64,000 nucleotides of DNA from positions 1-64,000 of the forward strand of contig MU839112.1 in NCBI GenBank assembly GCA_030685235.1, in the 5' to 3' direction. This document shows positions 46,678 through 59,600 of this stretch, piece after piece. The stretch is from Copromyces sp. CBS 386.78. Its lineage: Eukaryota; Ascomycota; Sordariomycetes; Sordariales; Sordariaceae. How positions within the stretch are numbered: position 1 is the stretch's first letter; the number at the start of each line of letters is the position of its first letter. The notes under the pieces are model-generated. The model had not been told where the DNA came from, ran no database searches, and saw only the letters and a list, made by a program, of their open reading frames with translations. Made by a program: the position numbers and the translations under genes.

Positions 46678-47436
46678 GGCTGCGGGCAACCGGTTCCGTC
46701 CTTAGATCTCTTATATCTTCTTCTCGTGCAAGGTATGGACCGAAGTACCTGTGTTGGTAATGGTCGGTTTGGTGGGGGTACCTAGATCGTCGAATTTCCC
46801 GTGATGAATTTCTGTTCTTCTAAACAGCTTCTGAAAAAGTGGACGACGTGTTACGGAAAGTTATGACCCGAGAAGGAATCGGTATCGGTATGTTACTGCG
46901 GTTGGGCGCACAACTAGACTTTGGACGGAGGATGGGGCCGTGATATAGATAAAAAGTAGGATGACATTCCGAATTTTTGGAGACCGATCTACAAAATGCC
47001 TGCCGCAGCCACAGCACCTCACTTTTGGAGACGGTGGGTCTGGGGTCGGCATCAGGTACCTTACTTACCTGACAGGGGGCCCGTTGCTGAAAGGTACAAT
47101 GGCTCGGTATGTGCCTTCCTATCCGCGTAGGCCAAACGGGCGGGACTGCCCCACCTCTTAAACACAACCGTGACGGGGACAAGGGTTCGCGCTTACAGTT
47201 TACAGTAAAGTACGCGACGAGTAACGAAACTAGGCGCGTCTTTCTTTTGTTACTGGAGCGGACCAATTGAACCCTGTAATCCCACTATAATCTTCCTCTC
47301 GGTCACTAACACTAACCTACCACATCACGGTGGCCCCGTCGATACCCCCTTCAGAGTGTTCGCCTCGTGCCCCTCTATTGTCTCGTTTCCATCCAACCTC
47401 AAATCCTAAAGGCCACCTCACAAAGGGCATGCCAAG
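46678..47436. other. Divergent promoter region, PPR gene and POL1
   Basis: This 759-bp interval separates two start codons and must hold both promoters. I see no MCB-like cluster that I would assert, and no RNA gene. Confidence 0.6.
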
Positions 47437-50400
47437 ATGTCTAGACGAGTAGCCAAGCGCGACAAGTTCGCTGAGCTGCGCGAACTGCGCCAGTCCGGCA
47501 AGAAGAAATCCTACGACGTCGGCGAGGTCGACGAGCTCTACGAAGAAGTCGACGAGAACCAGTACAAGAAGATTGTCAGAGACCGCCTGAACGAGGATGA
47601 TTTTGTGGTTGACGACAACGGCGAGGGTTACGCCGACGACGGCCGTGAAGAATGGGACCGCCTTCCCCAGTACCAAGATGACAGCGAGGAGGAATTGGGC
47701 CTACCCGGCAGCAAGCCGCGCAAGTGTGAGCAGATCGAGACTTTGCGAACCCAAGATGGGAGCAATAGTAAAGCAGTCAGGTTCTGATGCTGACCCCTCG
47801 TGCTCCTCCCTCTTAGCCAAGAAACAAAAGGAACAAGAAGATGCGAAACGAGATACCAACGACAGAGACATCACCGAATACTTTGCGAAAGGCGCCGCCA
47901 AAGCCCCTCCAAAGCAAAAGGTCATCAAAACCGAAGAGGATGACAAGTTCCTGGAAGACCTCCTCGGCGAGGTCACCGCAAACATCCCCGCCCCGGCCAC
48001 ACGAGTAACCAAGAAGAGAGAACGATCAGTCGAGAGGAGGAAAGTCCGGGTGCTCTCCCCGGTACGGGAACCTCGGCCACCCATGGCAAAGAGAGCCAAG
48101 ACAGTCGACGATCGGGCATCATCTCCAGCAGGAGACGACGACCTTTTACCAGACGACGACTACCTGGCTGCTATGGACGACGAACCTGCGCCTGTTTCCG
48201 ATTACCTTATGAGCGATGTCATCATGCCCTCCTCACCGGCCGCAAAAGTAGCATCACGGAGGACCTTCGGTAAGCCAGAATCTAAAAAGAAGGAGGAGGA
48301 GGAGGACGAAGATGAGGACATGATAGAGGTTGCCCATACTGGAGCGGTAACAGCTGCCAGTGTCAACATATCAGCATCCCGTCAAGTCAACAAGATCCTA
48401 AAGGCAGATCCCGTCCCGGCCAGTTCGTCACCCGCAAGGGCGCCAGCACCGGAGGTCGATGCTGCTTCGTGGAACGAAATCAACCAGAAGCTCAACGTCG
48501 TATCCATGTCACAGAGCGAGGGCAGGAGTGTTGGCAAGATCGACTACAAGGACGCCATCGAAGAAGACGGCAGCTTGAACATGTTCTGGACAGACTACAC
48601 AGAGGTCAACGGTAGTTTGTGCTTGTTTGGTAAGGTTCTGAACAAGAAGACCAAGACCTATGTCAGTTGCTTTGTCAAGGTTGACAACATTCTCCGGAAA
48701 CTCTTTTTCCTGCCGCGCAAGCATCGTGTGCGAGGTGGCCAGGAGACAACAGAAGAGGTGGAAATGATGGACGTCTACAATGAGGTCGACGAGATCATGA
48801 CCAAGATGAATGTCGGCATGCACAAGATCAAGGCTTGCACCCGCAAGTACGCGTTTGAGCTTCCAGATGTTCCTAAGGAGGGCCAGTATTTGAAGCTGCT
48901 CTACCCATATACCAAGCCTGCGATGGAACCCACCACCAAGGGCGAAACCTTCTCCCACGTCTTCGGTACCAATACCGCTCTGTTCGAGCAGTTCGTGCTC
49001 TGGAAGAACATCATGGGCCCCTGCTGGCTCAAGATTGAGGATGCCGACTTCACTTCCTTGAGGAATGCCTCGCACTGCAAGCTGGAAGTCCTGGTGGAAC
49101 ATCCCATGATGGTGTCGGTTCCAGACAACGCCGAGAGCATCGAGCCTCCTCCTTTGACGTTGTTGAGTCTGGCTATGCGCACAGCATTCAACCCCAAGGA
49201 TAACAAGCAGGAGATTCTCGCGGTCAGCGGGAGAGTCTACTTTGATGTGTCGCTCAGTGACACCACTCCGGCAGACAAACTTGCTTCTCGTAGTTTCACC
49301 GCTGTTAGACCTTACGGTAGCGCGTTCCCTATCGGCTTTGAGACGCTTGCCAAGGACAGAAACAGAGGTGTGCTCAAGCTCTTCAAGCAAGAACACGAGA
49401 TCTTGAATTTCCTGCTTGCACAGATCGATGTTGTCGATCCAGATGTCATTCTTGGCCACCAGCTGGAAGGTGTTGACTACAGCATCTTGCTGAACCGGCT
49501 GCACGAGAAAAAGACACACCAATGGTCTCGTCTGGGTAGACTCAGGCGCTCCCAATGGCCATCATCCATCGCCAAGATGGGTGGCAACGTGTTTGCAGAA
49601 CGCCAGATAATGTCTGGCCGTCTGCTATGCGATCTTGCCAACGATGCCGGTAAATCAGTGATGACCAAGTGCCAGACCTGGAGCTTGACGGAAATGTGCA
49701 GCTTATATCTGGGAGGCCAAATTCGCAGGAGGGACATCGACAATGAAGTCGCCTTGAAGACGTGGGCTAACGCTGACAAGCACGGTTTGATGGACTACAT
49801 CTCCCATGCCGAGACTGATACTTACTTCATCGCGGCTCTTGCATTGAGGACCCAAATTCTGCCTCTTACCAAGGTTCTCACCAACTTGGCTGGTAACTCG
49901 TGGGCAAGAACACTCACCGGTACACGTGCCGAGCGGAACGAGTACATTTTGCTTCACGAATTCCACCGCAACAAGTATGTCGTCCCGGATAAACAGACCT
50001 TCAAGGGTCGCCAACGCATTGAAGAGGAGAATGCAGAAGAGGAAGGCGGAGAGGGAGCAAAGAAGAAGGACAAATACAAGGGTGGTCTGGTTTTCGAGCC
50101 AGAAAAGGGTCTCTACGACAAGTTCGTTCTTGTCATGGACTTCAACTCCCTTTACCCTTCCATCATCCAAGAGTACAACATCTGCTTCACTACAGTGGAT
50201 CGAACATCACTGGTAAGTCGGAGTTCTGCCTTCGTAGAAGTCACAAGCTAACGCATAGTAGTCCGAGGACGATGATGCTGTCCCTGAGGTTCCCAAAGAA
50301 CAGGCCCAGGGCATTCTTCCCAAGCTGATTGCTACACTCGTTAGCCGGCGTAGACAGGTCAAATCTCTGATGAAAGACAAGAATGCCACACCTGAAGAGC

Positions 50401-52019
50401 TTGCCACGTGGGATATTAAACAGCTCGCCTTGAAGATGACTGCCAACTCCATGTACGGCTGCCTTGGTTATACCAAGTCGCGCTTCTACGCCCGCCCCCT
50501 TGCCGTACTCACTACCTACAAGGGTCGTGAGATTCTGCGGAGCACCAAGGAACTAGCGGAGAGCAACTCGCTCCAGGTCATCTACGGTGACACAGATTCC
50601 GTCATGATCAACGCCAACAAGGACAACGTCGCTGACGCCCTGCGTGTCGGCCACGAGTTCAAGAAGGCCGTCAACGAGCGGTACCGCCTCCTTGAGATCG
50701 ATATCGACAATGTCTTTAGGCGCATCCTCCTCCAAGCCAAGAAGAAGTATGCTGCTATCAACATGGTCCAGGTCAACGACAAGTGGGTTGAGAAGATGGA
50801 GGTCAAGGGTCTCGACATGAAGCGTCGTGAGTACTGCGGCTTGTCCAAGGAGATCTCCAGCCGTATCCTTACCGAGATCCTCTCGGGTGACGATACCGAG
50901 GTGTCTGTCCAACGCATCCACGAGTACCTTCGTGACATCTCTGCCAAGATGCGCGAGAGCGCTGTCCCTGTGCAAAAGTACATCATCTCGACTCAGCTCG
51001 GTAAGGCCCCCAAGGATTATCCCAATGCCGACTCGATGCCGCAGGTCCAAGTCGCCCTCCGTGAGTTGGCCAAGGGCAAGACCATTCGCAAGGGCGATGT
51101 CATCTCGTACATCATCACAGGCGACAGCAAGACCACCTCGGAAGCCGTCGCCAAGCGCGCTTACACCCCTCAGGACGTGCTTAAGGCCGAATCCGGTCTG
51201 TCTCCCGACGTAGAATGGTACATCGGCAAGCAAATCTTCCCTCCAGTCGAGCGTCTCTGCGCCAACATTGTCGGCACATCAACTTCCCAACTAGCCGAGA
51301 ACCTCGGCCTCGACGTCCGGCGCTACTCCTCCAACACCAACAACAACTCCTCAGGCCCACAAGACCTCGAAATCCACCCTCTCGAGTCCCAAATCCCCGA
51401 CTCCGTCCGCTTCCAATCCTGCGCCCGCCTCTCCCTCCGCTGTCGCCGGTGCAAGACCTCTTCCCCCTTCGAGGGCCTCGCCTCCCCCTCCTCCGTCAAC
51501 AACGTCACCCCCTCAGGCATCCAGTGCCCATCCTGCCAATACGTCCTCCCCACACTCAGCATCGTCGCCCAAGTCGAAGCCGCCGTCCGCGCTCAAACGG
51601 CGCGCTACTACGAAGGCTGGCTCGTCTGCGACGACTCCTCGTGCGGCAACCGCACGCGCCAGATCTCCGTCTACGGCACCCGGTGTTTGGGATCCAAGGG
51701 GCTGGCGAGGGGCGAATGCGGCGGCCGTATGCGGTACGAGTATAGCGAGAGAGATATCTACAACCAGCTGGTGTACTTTGCCAGTTTGTGGGACGTGGAT
51801 AAGGCGAAGAGCAAGGCCACGGAAAGCAATGATGAAGGAGATGCGGTTTCTGCTAAGCTAAGCGCGGAGGAGAAGGAGAGAGTTGCTATCATGGCGGAAC
51901 GTAATCGTGTGAGGTTTGGGACGGTCAAGAGCGTGGTGGAAAGGTATTTGGATAAGTGTGGACGGAGGTGGGTGGCTATGGATACGCTTTTTGCCAAGTT
52001 GGGGTTTGTTTCTCAGTGA
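47437..52019 (+). CDS. POL1: DNA polymerase alpha catalytic subunit
   Basis: Exons 47437-47725, 47817-50212 and 50262-52019 give 1480 aa, near the family length. It extends primase primers at origins and on lagging strands in the Pol alpha-primase complex. The N-terminal Pol alpha domain (KRDKFAELRELRQSGKKKSY, DDFVVDDNGEGY) is followed by an acidic linker. Family B motif II is DFNSLYPSI at residues 871-879, then KMTANSMYGCLGY, and the catalytic YGDTDSV at 1003-1009. The C-terminus carries two four-cysteine modules (CRRC..CPSC and CDDSSCG..CLG..CGG, about 1282-1415) that contact the B subunit. Donor GTGAGC at 47726 completes a Ser codon. At the second intron the acceptor must be the second of two TAGs (CATAGTAG), because the first would leave an in-frame stop. 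Confidence 0.97.
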
Positions 52020-52437
52020 AAGTGAGTGGGCGTGGATAGAAGGGTGGGTGGATGGAAATGGGAAGGTATAAATGTTGAGCGGACAGACGGTCTTGTTGTG
52101 TTCATATTGTCGAACTCGGCGTTAGGGATCTGGTTTACTTTCAAATTATGGGCTTCTCTTCTTGAATGATTATAGCCGCTTTTCAGTACCTTACCTTGCA
52201 AACATCCTCGCATTCGCATACGACTATTTTATATCGTGATACCCAGTCTGGTGTTTTGTAGCCCCGTGTTCTCTGGTCTCCCCGTCGCCCAATGTCCCAC
52301 TCACATCCACCCGCAGGGATATATCCCGTCCTCGACCCTAAAGATCCCCACCCACACCAAACCGCACAACACCACCAAAACACCTCGCTACAACCTTACA
52401 TATAACCCACCCACACGAGTCAAATTTTCAACAACCA
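52020..52437 (+). other. 3' flank of POL1
   Basis: AT- and CA-rich flank separating POL1 from the tRNA gene. No ORF or other structure is supported. Confidence 0.5.
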
Positions 52438-52549
52438 GGCAAGATGGCCGAGCGGTCTAAGGCGCCACGTTAAGGTTAACCCTTAATCCGAGTTAAACAA
52501 CTCAGTTCCGTGGTCCGAAAGGGCGTGGGTTCGAATCCCACTCTTGTCA
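52438..52549 (+). tRNA. tRNA-Leu(AAG) with a 32-nt intron
   Basis: The acceptor stem pairs GGCAAGA (52438-52444) with TCTTGTC (52542-52548), with discriminator A at 52549. The D arm carries the A box (TGGCCGAGCGGTCTAAGGCG). The anticodon stem is CCACG (52465-52469) with CGTGG (52509-52513). The anticodon is AAG at 52472-52474, and the intron lies after the next base at 52476-52507. The variable arm is TCCGAAAGGGC, longer than class I, as in Leu. The T arm is GTGGG-TTCGAAT-CCCAC. After splicing the loop is TTAAGGC. It decodes CUU, and CUC if A34 is deaminated. Confidence 0.95.
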
Positions 52550-52591
52550 ATATATACTGTCATCTCCACCGAGCTCGGGTGGATGATCCTC

Positions 52592-52596
52592 TTTTT
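52592..52596 (+). terminator. RNA polymerase III T-run after tRNA-Leu
   Basis: TTTTT lies 43 nt past the tRNA end and is the first run of five T on the plus strand. It is the likely Pol III stop. Confidence 0.5.
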
Positions 52597-53040
52597 GAAA
52601 GTTGTTTTGTCGTTTTTGCTTTTGCTTTTCCCCAACAGCATGGTTTGGTTTGTCTGTCTGATGGTTACTGAAGGGGAATACTAAATACCAATCTTTTCGT
52701 GTGCACTAGACTGATACGCTTGTAAATGGCAATAAAACTGAGAAGGCAATGTTGGAACGAGAAATGGCACTTGTTTTTACTCAAAACACTTGAACTGTTT
52801 TTGGCACGAGATCTTTTGTCAACGTTTGTTTGTCGTTTCTAGACAGGTAAGTGAGTGTACGCATCGTATTTGGTGACACGGAGAACTCCTCTCTTGCTGC
52901 AACATACGCCGAAGCCAATCCATCCCATTACCCGTCTGACTGTGCTTCCCCATCCCCACCACGTGGTTTCTAGTAGCCTGGGAAATAAATGATGCTAACC
53001 TCGACAATGATGCCTTCCCCAGTTCGCGACCCGGAGTCTC
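52597..53040. other. Intergenic region, tRNA to THOC1
   Basis: 3' flank of the minus-strand THOC1 gene. I see no gene or RNA here. Confidence 0.55.
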
Positions 53041-55862
53041 TTAAGCTTCCGGCGCGGGAGCTGCGTCAGTCATCTGAACGTCTTCATCGTTTCCACCTGC
53101 TGCTATCGTTGTCGTCGTTGTTGTTGTTGTGGGCTCCTCCTTACTTGTGCCCTCCGCGGCGGACATGGGGACATCGCCGTTTTGAGGTTCCTCATTCTCA
53201 TTTTCTCCCTCAGCTGAGTCAGTGGCATCGGTGGTGGTGATTGCCTTGCCGTATACGGCCACCTCGAGGGCGGTCCAGTCGTCGCCGCCGTCGATGACTG
53301 ACTCGTAGAAGTCTGGAGACTTTTGCTGCTTTGCGAGCTCGACCGCGTCTTTGAGGATGGCTTGGATTTGGTCCTCGTTTCCTTCGAGACCGCTGCCGGT
53401 TTCTCTTAGTTGCGCTTCTAGGGTCTCTGGGGAAGGTGGCTCGATGCAGATGAAACGCGCTGAGAAGTCCCAGTCTTTTACTTGTTGTGCGCTCTGTCGG
53501 TGAAGTAGATTAGGTTAGCAGCTGAAATACTTGCTTGAGGTTGGAAGGGGAAATGGTAAGAGGTACTTACATCGTGGTTCATCTCCATGATGGCAACCTT
53601 GCCCGCCTCACTAACAGCTTGTATGTGTTTCCTGCTCGTGCCTTGACTGTAGTCTCCTTCGGTGAACTCGATGAGCTGATCGCCATCCCGCATCATGTTG
53701 AACGTCTGGGTATCAACAAAGTAGTAATCCTCTCCTTCTTTTTCGCCTTCCTGGGGTTTCCGGGTGATGTGAGCTGGTACCCGCGTGAAGACGCCGGGGT
53801 GTTGGCTGGCTAGTCGCTTCGCAATACTGAGTTTGCTGGCCCGGCTGGCGTCTACGACAACTATTGGCTTCCTGTCATCGGGGAAGACGACATCAGCAGT
53901 AGAAGCCGAGACATCCTCGGCCTCTTGTGGTTCGGGCTCTTTAGGCTTGTCCTCGAAGATCTTGTCAATGTTGTCGTCGCTGTCGATGTTGTCAAACATT
54001 GCCAATCTGGATCTGCTGGCGACTCTCAGAGCCACCCAGGTAAGGCTGTTCTTGGCCTCGACTGCCCTTTGCTTCTCCTTGGGATCCCTGGCCATCTCAA
54101 TATCGAACTTGGCGTCCTCCAACTTTCGCTGGAGTGTCTTGAGGTCGGGTTGCTGGTACCGTTCCGGGTTTTCGAGCTTCTTCCAAGCCTCGTCTGGGTC
54201 CTCATCTTGTAGGAAGTCCCAGTTCATCGAGCCCATCGGTGCGTCTCTCATTTTCTTTGCTGTTGCTAGCTTGCCTGCCGCAATCTTGGCATCGAGGAAC
54301 GTTTGAGGTGAAACGGCGGGCATTTCGATAGGCGGGCAGCTCTCTACCTTCCAGTGCACCCAATTCTTGTCCCTGCTAAGGACGGTCTCGACCATCCGGT
54401 AAAAGTAAGGGCCTTCGGGGCCGATCTTGAGGTAATCGGCAATTTTCTTCTTCATGTCCAGCACCCAGTTGGTGTCTTCCTCACTCAACTGTTGATCCGA
54501 ATGTGATACGGACTTGTTGGGCGCTTTGATGCTGGCAATCTTTTCCTTGCCCTTGGGTGAGACGGAAAGGAGAAATTCCATGATGATTAAGGCTTGAACC
54601 AGTACATTTCGACGTAGGGCAAGATCGCCAATCTGCGTTTTTTGTCAGTTAAAGGGCAGGGTAAGGACATGTGAAGGACCGGAACGGACCTCGAGTTTGA
54701 ACAAATCTCTACTGGTAAGATACTTTGGGTTGAAGCCATTGGCCAACTCGTCATCCTCACCTTCACCGCGCTTCCTCTTTAGTGCACGCTTGCTCTCATC
54801 GGATTTGTCCTTGGAATCCCTAGAACGTGCGCTTTGATCGACCTTGATGCTCTGGAAGGTGGCCATGGTCGCTTCTAGACCAGACTTGAAGGAGGCGAAC
54901 TGCGCGGGCTCAAATAGCTTCTTTGGCTGATTAAAGCTCTCCTGCAGAGACCAGAAGACAGGGTATAGAGCTTCCAGATCGAGCGCCTTTTCCTGCTGCC
55001 TTTTGGCATCCTCAGCTCCGGCCTTGGGGGTTGATCGCTGATCGCCAGTCTTTTGGGTAGATTCGCCCTGTGTCTCCGTGTCTACATCCATGCTATCGGC
55101 AGAAGCATCCTCCGCCTTTGCCGGCAACTGATCCCATGTAGTGACATTTTCGACGTGGTACTCTCCCCTAAGATTCACAGAGCTTCTGTCACCCAGTGGG
55201 AAGCTTTGAAAGAGGTAGATGAACACTCTACCGGAAAACGCTGGGTCCAGCGCTCTTGACAGACGTCGAAGAAGCTCATTGCAGGTGCGAAGAATGACCA
55301 GCTTCTTTTGATCAAAATGCTTTGCTGTGATGCGCTCTCGGCGGGACTCGAGGAAATCGAACACCTTGCGACAACCGGCAATAGTTTGACTGTCAAGCAG
55401 TTCCTCAACCAGCCACAAAAGTAGGGCGGGATCGCATTGCTCGTCATCGGAGAGGATGGACAAGATGTCGAAGAGGTTCCATACTCGGGCAAAATGTGGC
55501 GAATCGATGGAGGTGGTGGCCTGGCGATGTCAGTCAGCTTGGGCACAACCTAAGCTGGCAAACTCGGCAGGATCTGAAGTCAAACTCACGATCAGGTTGC
55601 TGAACGTGTCTCGCACGGCAGTCTCGATGATGGCGTGCCGCTGTGTCCGTTTTGCATCGTTTACTTGACCAACTTGGCTGGGGTCTATTCCGAGTGCTTC
55701 GTTGAGCTGGATCTGGAGATCTTGAAAGTCGGCCTTGTCGAGAGGAGGTTCGATGGATGCTGTTGGCTTGACTGCTTCGGCGCGTGCCAAGAGGTTGTCG
55801 AGAAAGGCCGAAAAGGCGGCGACACCGGGGACACCGTGGCTCTCAATCACGCGGGAAGGCAT
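53041..55862 (-). CDS. THO complex subunit 1 (THOC1/Hpr1) with C-terminal guanylate-kinase-like domain
   Basis: Exons 55862-55590, 55520-54690, 54632-53571 and 53493-53041 join in frame to 872 aa. The introns (69, 57, 77 nt) have clear donors and CAG acceptors. Residues about 90-420 match THOC1 (LLWLVEELLDSQ.. CRKVFDFLESRRERI.. ILRTCNELLRRLSRA.. GRVFIYLFQSFPLGDRSSVN). THO acts in the nucleus, linking transcription elongation to mRNP assembly and export. Residues about 620-805 look like a guanylate kinase: KPIVVVDASRASKLS where the P-loop would be, then ITRKPQEGE, GEDYYFV, LIEF, GTSRKHI, and RFICIEPPSPETLEAQL. The P-loop has lost its glycines (Lys635 remains), and the acidic residue after beta4 is lost (MEMN). 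GMP-side residues Arg, Tyr671 and Glu690 are kept. The tail (805-872) is acidic with a Thr run. Confidence 0.9.
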
Positions 55863-56633
55863 CTTTGCTCATTGCTTGGCTGACTCTATTGATAGCGAGC
55901 GGATGAGAGTTGTTGATATCAGTGTCTTCGATGTCGGTCTCGCAGGAATCTAAAAGTTACGAAGAGGCTTGGCGAGAGGTGAGTTTACAGTGTTGCCGGC
56001 AATTCTCTTTGAGGATGATGAATTTGGCGGATGAATGCCTTTGTCCGGGGTATAAGGTCAGAGTCCTGAAAGAAAAAGAAAGACCTCAAAAAAAGACTTT
56101 TTGAAAGATTGGTGGAAGTAAAGATGGGAGGAAGAGGGAGAAGAGCAAGCATGTAGGTGAGGATCACTTGTTTACTGAGACAGACACCGGGGATGGAGCA
56201 TTACAGTGGAAGCTGTGACAAGGCTGAATGCAAGTGGGTCTGATGTCCGTGCTTGAGCTGCAAGAGCTCCATTTCTTTTTGCATGTGGGGTAGGTGGATA
56301 CCCTCACTGTGACATTTCCTGCAAGGCTGCGAGAGCGCTAAAAAGACGGGAGCCCGGTACATGCATGCCCTGTACTGTACTTTACGGTGTACCTCCGGCC
56401 ACTGGAAGTACCTCCTGCTCAGTTCCTCTCCAAGCTACAAACGCTAACACAGGCACTTTTAACCTCCACTAATCGCTGATAGTGCTCCTGGTAGTGACCC
56501 GTACCGTCACTCTCCCGCGCTGTCCAGCAATTGGAATCTCGACTTGATCCAAATTTCAAACACACCAGCAACGCGGTTGGACGAAGATCTCGCCCTCTGC
56601 ACGCGACAACGACGATATCACACATACCCCAAC
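55863..56633. promoter_or_regulatory. Divergent promoter region, THOC1 and Aquarius
   Basis: These 771 bp separate the two start codons. Both flanking genes act on nascent mRNA. I see no named binding site that I can defend. Confidence 0.55.
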
Positions 56634-59600
56634 ATGCCGCCGGCGAAACGAGTAAAAAGCAGCGCGAATGCAGACAAAGGGCCAGCCGCTGGCTCGGGAC
56701 GGCCCACCACGCAGGACTTGGAAGGGGACAGCGAGTTTGCCAACCTTGCACGCCAGCATTGGCTGAAGACAACAAAACGCGCCGACGAGGTCAAGGTCAA
56801 GGTCAAGAATGATGTACTCAAGAGCGAGATCTGGGACGCTCTAGAGAAGGATGGCTTCCCTCTCAAATCTCTGTTGGTGCTGGAAGGTCTACAGACACTA
56901 GAGAGGCATGTGTCTCCCTCCCCAAAGAGATGTGCACCTTGATGTCCGTCGCTAACTTTCTCATAGCTATCTCTGGCCTGGTTACGGTGAAGATTCGTCA
57001 AACTACCATGTCCTCTTGATTGTTCTGATAGTCAATGCCAAGCGCAGGGAAAGACTGGACGCATGGGGTATGTCAACTGAGACCCAAGCACTTCTCCCAC
57101 CGATGGCCATGGATAGATACTAACTAAACACCTGTCCAGGCCTCTTCAATGACCGCCCGAGTGACTTCTCCGACCTATTCCGCCGCGCTCTGTCCATGAC
57201 CCTCGACGACTCGCTATCTTGGAGCATCAGGACCCACGTTCTCCAGTTCATCATATACGCATTCGAGAGCTTGGACTGCACCATCGTCCGGAAGGAATGC
57301 GCCCCCCTTGTCTCGATATCCATCTGGCACAACCTGTCCACGGAGGAGAAGCGCAACGAGCTACTGGATTCGACTACACACCTGAGGAAAGCCTGGAGGG
57401 CATCCGCTAAGCGATATGATGCGGCGGACGATGCAGGGAAAGCGCGCCTACGATTTGAAAGGGCATGGCTGTACAGCTCCGTTCTGGAATTCTTCAGGGT
57501 TCTTTATACCCAAAACGCCAAACAAGACCAGGTCCTGTACTGCGAGCGCTTCCTCGAGTTCCTGATAGATGTCCTCAGCCAGCTTCCAACTAGACGCTAC
57601 GTCAACACCCTGCTCCAAGACCTCCATATCTTGCCGGCTCTGCACCTATCACCCATGTACAACGATGAAGGAAACGGTCTGCTGCGGGATCTTACCAAGC
57701 TGCTCTCGCACTTTGTGTACTTCACAGTCGATGACCAGACAGGAGTGCAGTATAGCAAGACGGAGGCGTATGATCAGCATTGCGCCAGGCTCGCAAAGCT
57801 GCAAAGGACATCTTTGAAACACTTCAAGGACAAGCTGACAGTGCTTGCCTTGTCCAATTATGGCTCCATCGACAAGAGATCCGACCTTTTGGGGCTGCTG
57901 GATGTCTTGACCGACGGAGAGCTCACCGAGTTGTCTCGGTTATTAGGCATGCGGATCAGTTACCCAGAATCTTCGTCCTTGGTGGTGGACCGGAGATTCT
58001 TGATGGAGGTGCTATTGTCAACATTCGAGCGTCACAAGACCTTCCAAGAAGAGGCGGCTGAGCTGACTGTTCTTCCCACGGAAGAGACGCTCTTTGAGAC
58101 TGGTCTGGGAAGGACCGATTACTATGATGGCTCGCGACCTTTGGCGCTGCCAAAAGTGAATCTGCAGTATCTTACAGTAGGAGACTTTCTTTGGCGGTCG
58201 CTGACCCTCTATCGTTGCGAGGCATTCTATGCTATCCGACAAGATATCGAGGCAGCCTTGACAAGACTAAAACCTGAGGCTCGACGCACCGGCGAGACAG
58301 TCTTCACGGGTTTTTCGAGGATGGCTTTGCCAATCGGCAAGCCAACAGTACTCGATGTCGTCCCGCCGCTTGTCGGTACTGATGTCCCTTCGACTGTAAA
58401 GGCTGAAGTAACCATCGACTTGCGTAAACTGACAGAGCATGTTCGCCGTGACTGGGACGCTCTTCGGCCCGATGACGTGCTGTTCCTGGTCGAAGTAAAT
58501 GCTTCCAAGGCAAAGAAGGTTGAAAACGGCGGAGCACCTCTTAGCGAAGCCGAAAGGCTAGGGTTGGTGACTGTCCGGACTGCAGAGGTGATCCAGATAA
58601 TGGATGACAGAGGTCGTGCTGTCCGCGATGCGCAAGCATACTTTGAGAACCACAATCGGAGCTACACAAGAAAGATCCAGGTCCGTTTGGACGCCCATGC
58701 CTACAAGCGGGACTCGGAGGGTAAGCGGAACGTGTATGAGGGAATCAATCTTCTCGTTCGTCGCAGCGGTCGTGAGAACAACTTCAAGCCGGTCTTGGAG
58801 TCAGTCCGTGACCTCGCCCTCTCCGAAGTACCACTCGCTCCATGGATGCACGAGGTATTCCTGGGATATGGTGATCCAGCTGGAGCAACTTACAAGAACC
58901 TCCCCAACAGGATAAAGAAGTTGGATTACCGCGATACATTCCTAGACTGGCAGCATCTGATCGAGTGTTTGCCCGGTAAGAATGTTGAGCCCAGCGAGGA
59001 TGTCTCCGGAACCATCAATCCCCCTTTCGTCCTCGAGACTGTTGAGAAACCGGCCGAGGAGGGAGCCTCCAAGCCTTCCAAGAAGAGGAGACGGGATGCC
59101 GAGCCTGCTCTCATCTCCGAGATGGAAACAGTGAAGGTTTCGACTTACAAGCCTCCAAACAACGGGCCATATCCCATCGATGCGCCCAAGCTCAACTCCG
59201 TCCGGTTCACCCCGAAGCAGGTAGAAGCCATCGTGTCTGGCTCTCAACCTGGCCTCACGGTTGTTGTCGGCCCTCCTGGAACAGGCAAGACCGATGTCGC
59301 CACCCAGATCATCAACAACATCTACCACAACTTCCCTGAGCAGAAGACTCTGCTCATAGCACACAGCAACCAGGCGCTGAACCAACTCTTCGCCAAAATT
59401 GTAGCGTTGGACATCGATGAGCGCCATCTTCTACGTCTAGGACATGGTGAGGAGGATTTGGAAACCGAGGGCAGCTTCAGCAAGCACGGGCGAGTGGAAT
59501 CCTTCCTTGAGAACCGCGATCGGTATCTCCTTGAAGTCAATCGCCTCGCTGCCAGCATAGGAGCACCTGGTGCCCACGGAAACTCGGCCGAGACAGCAGG

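Noticed and set aside
46678..46689. Upstream TTG extension of the PPR protein
   Set aside because: The frame extends four codons upstream of ATG 46677 but only to TTG. The ATG gives a normal mitochondrial presequence.
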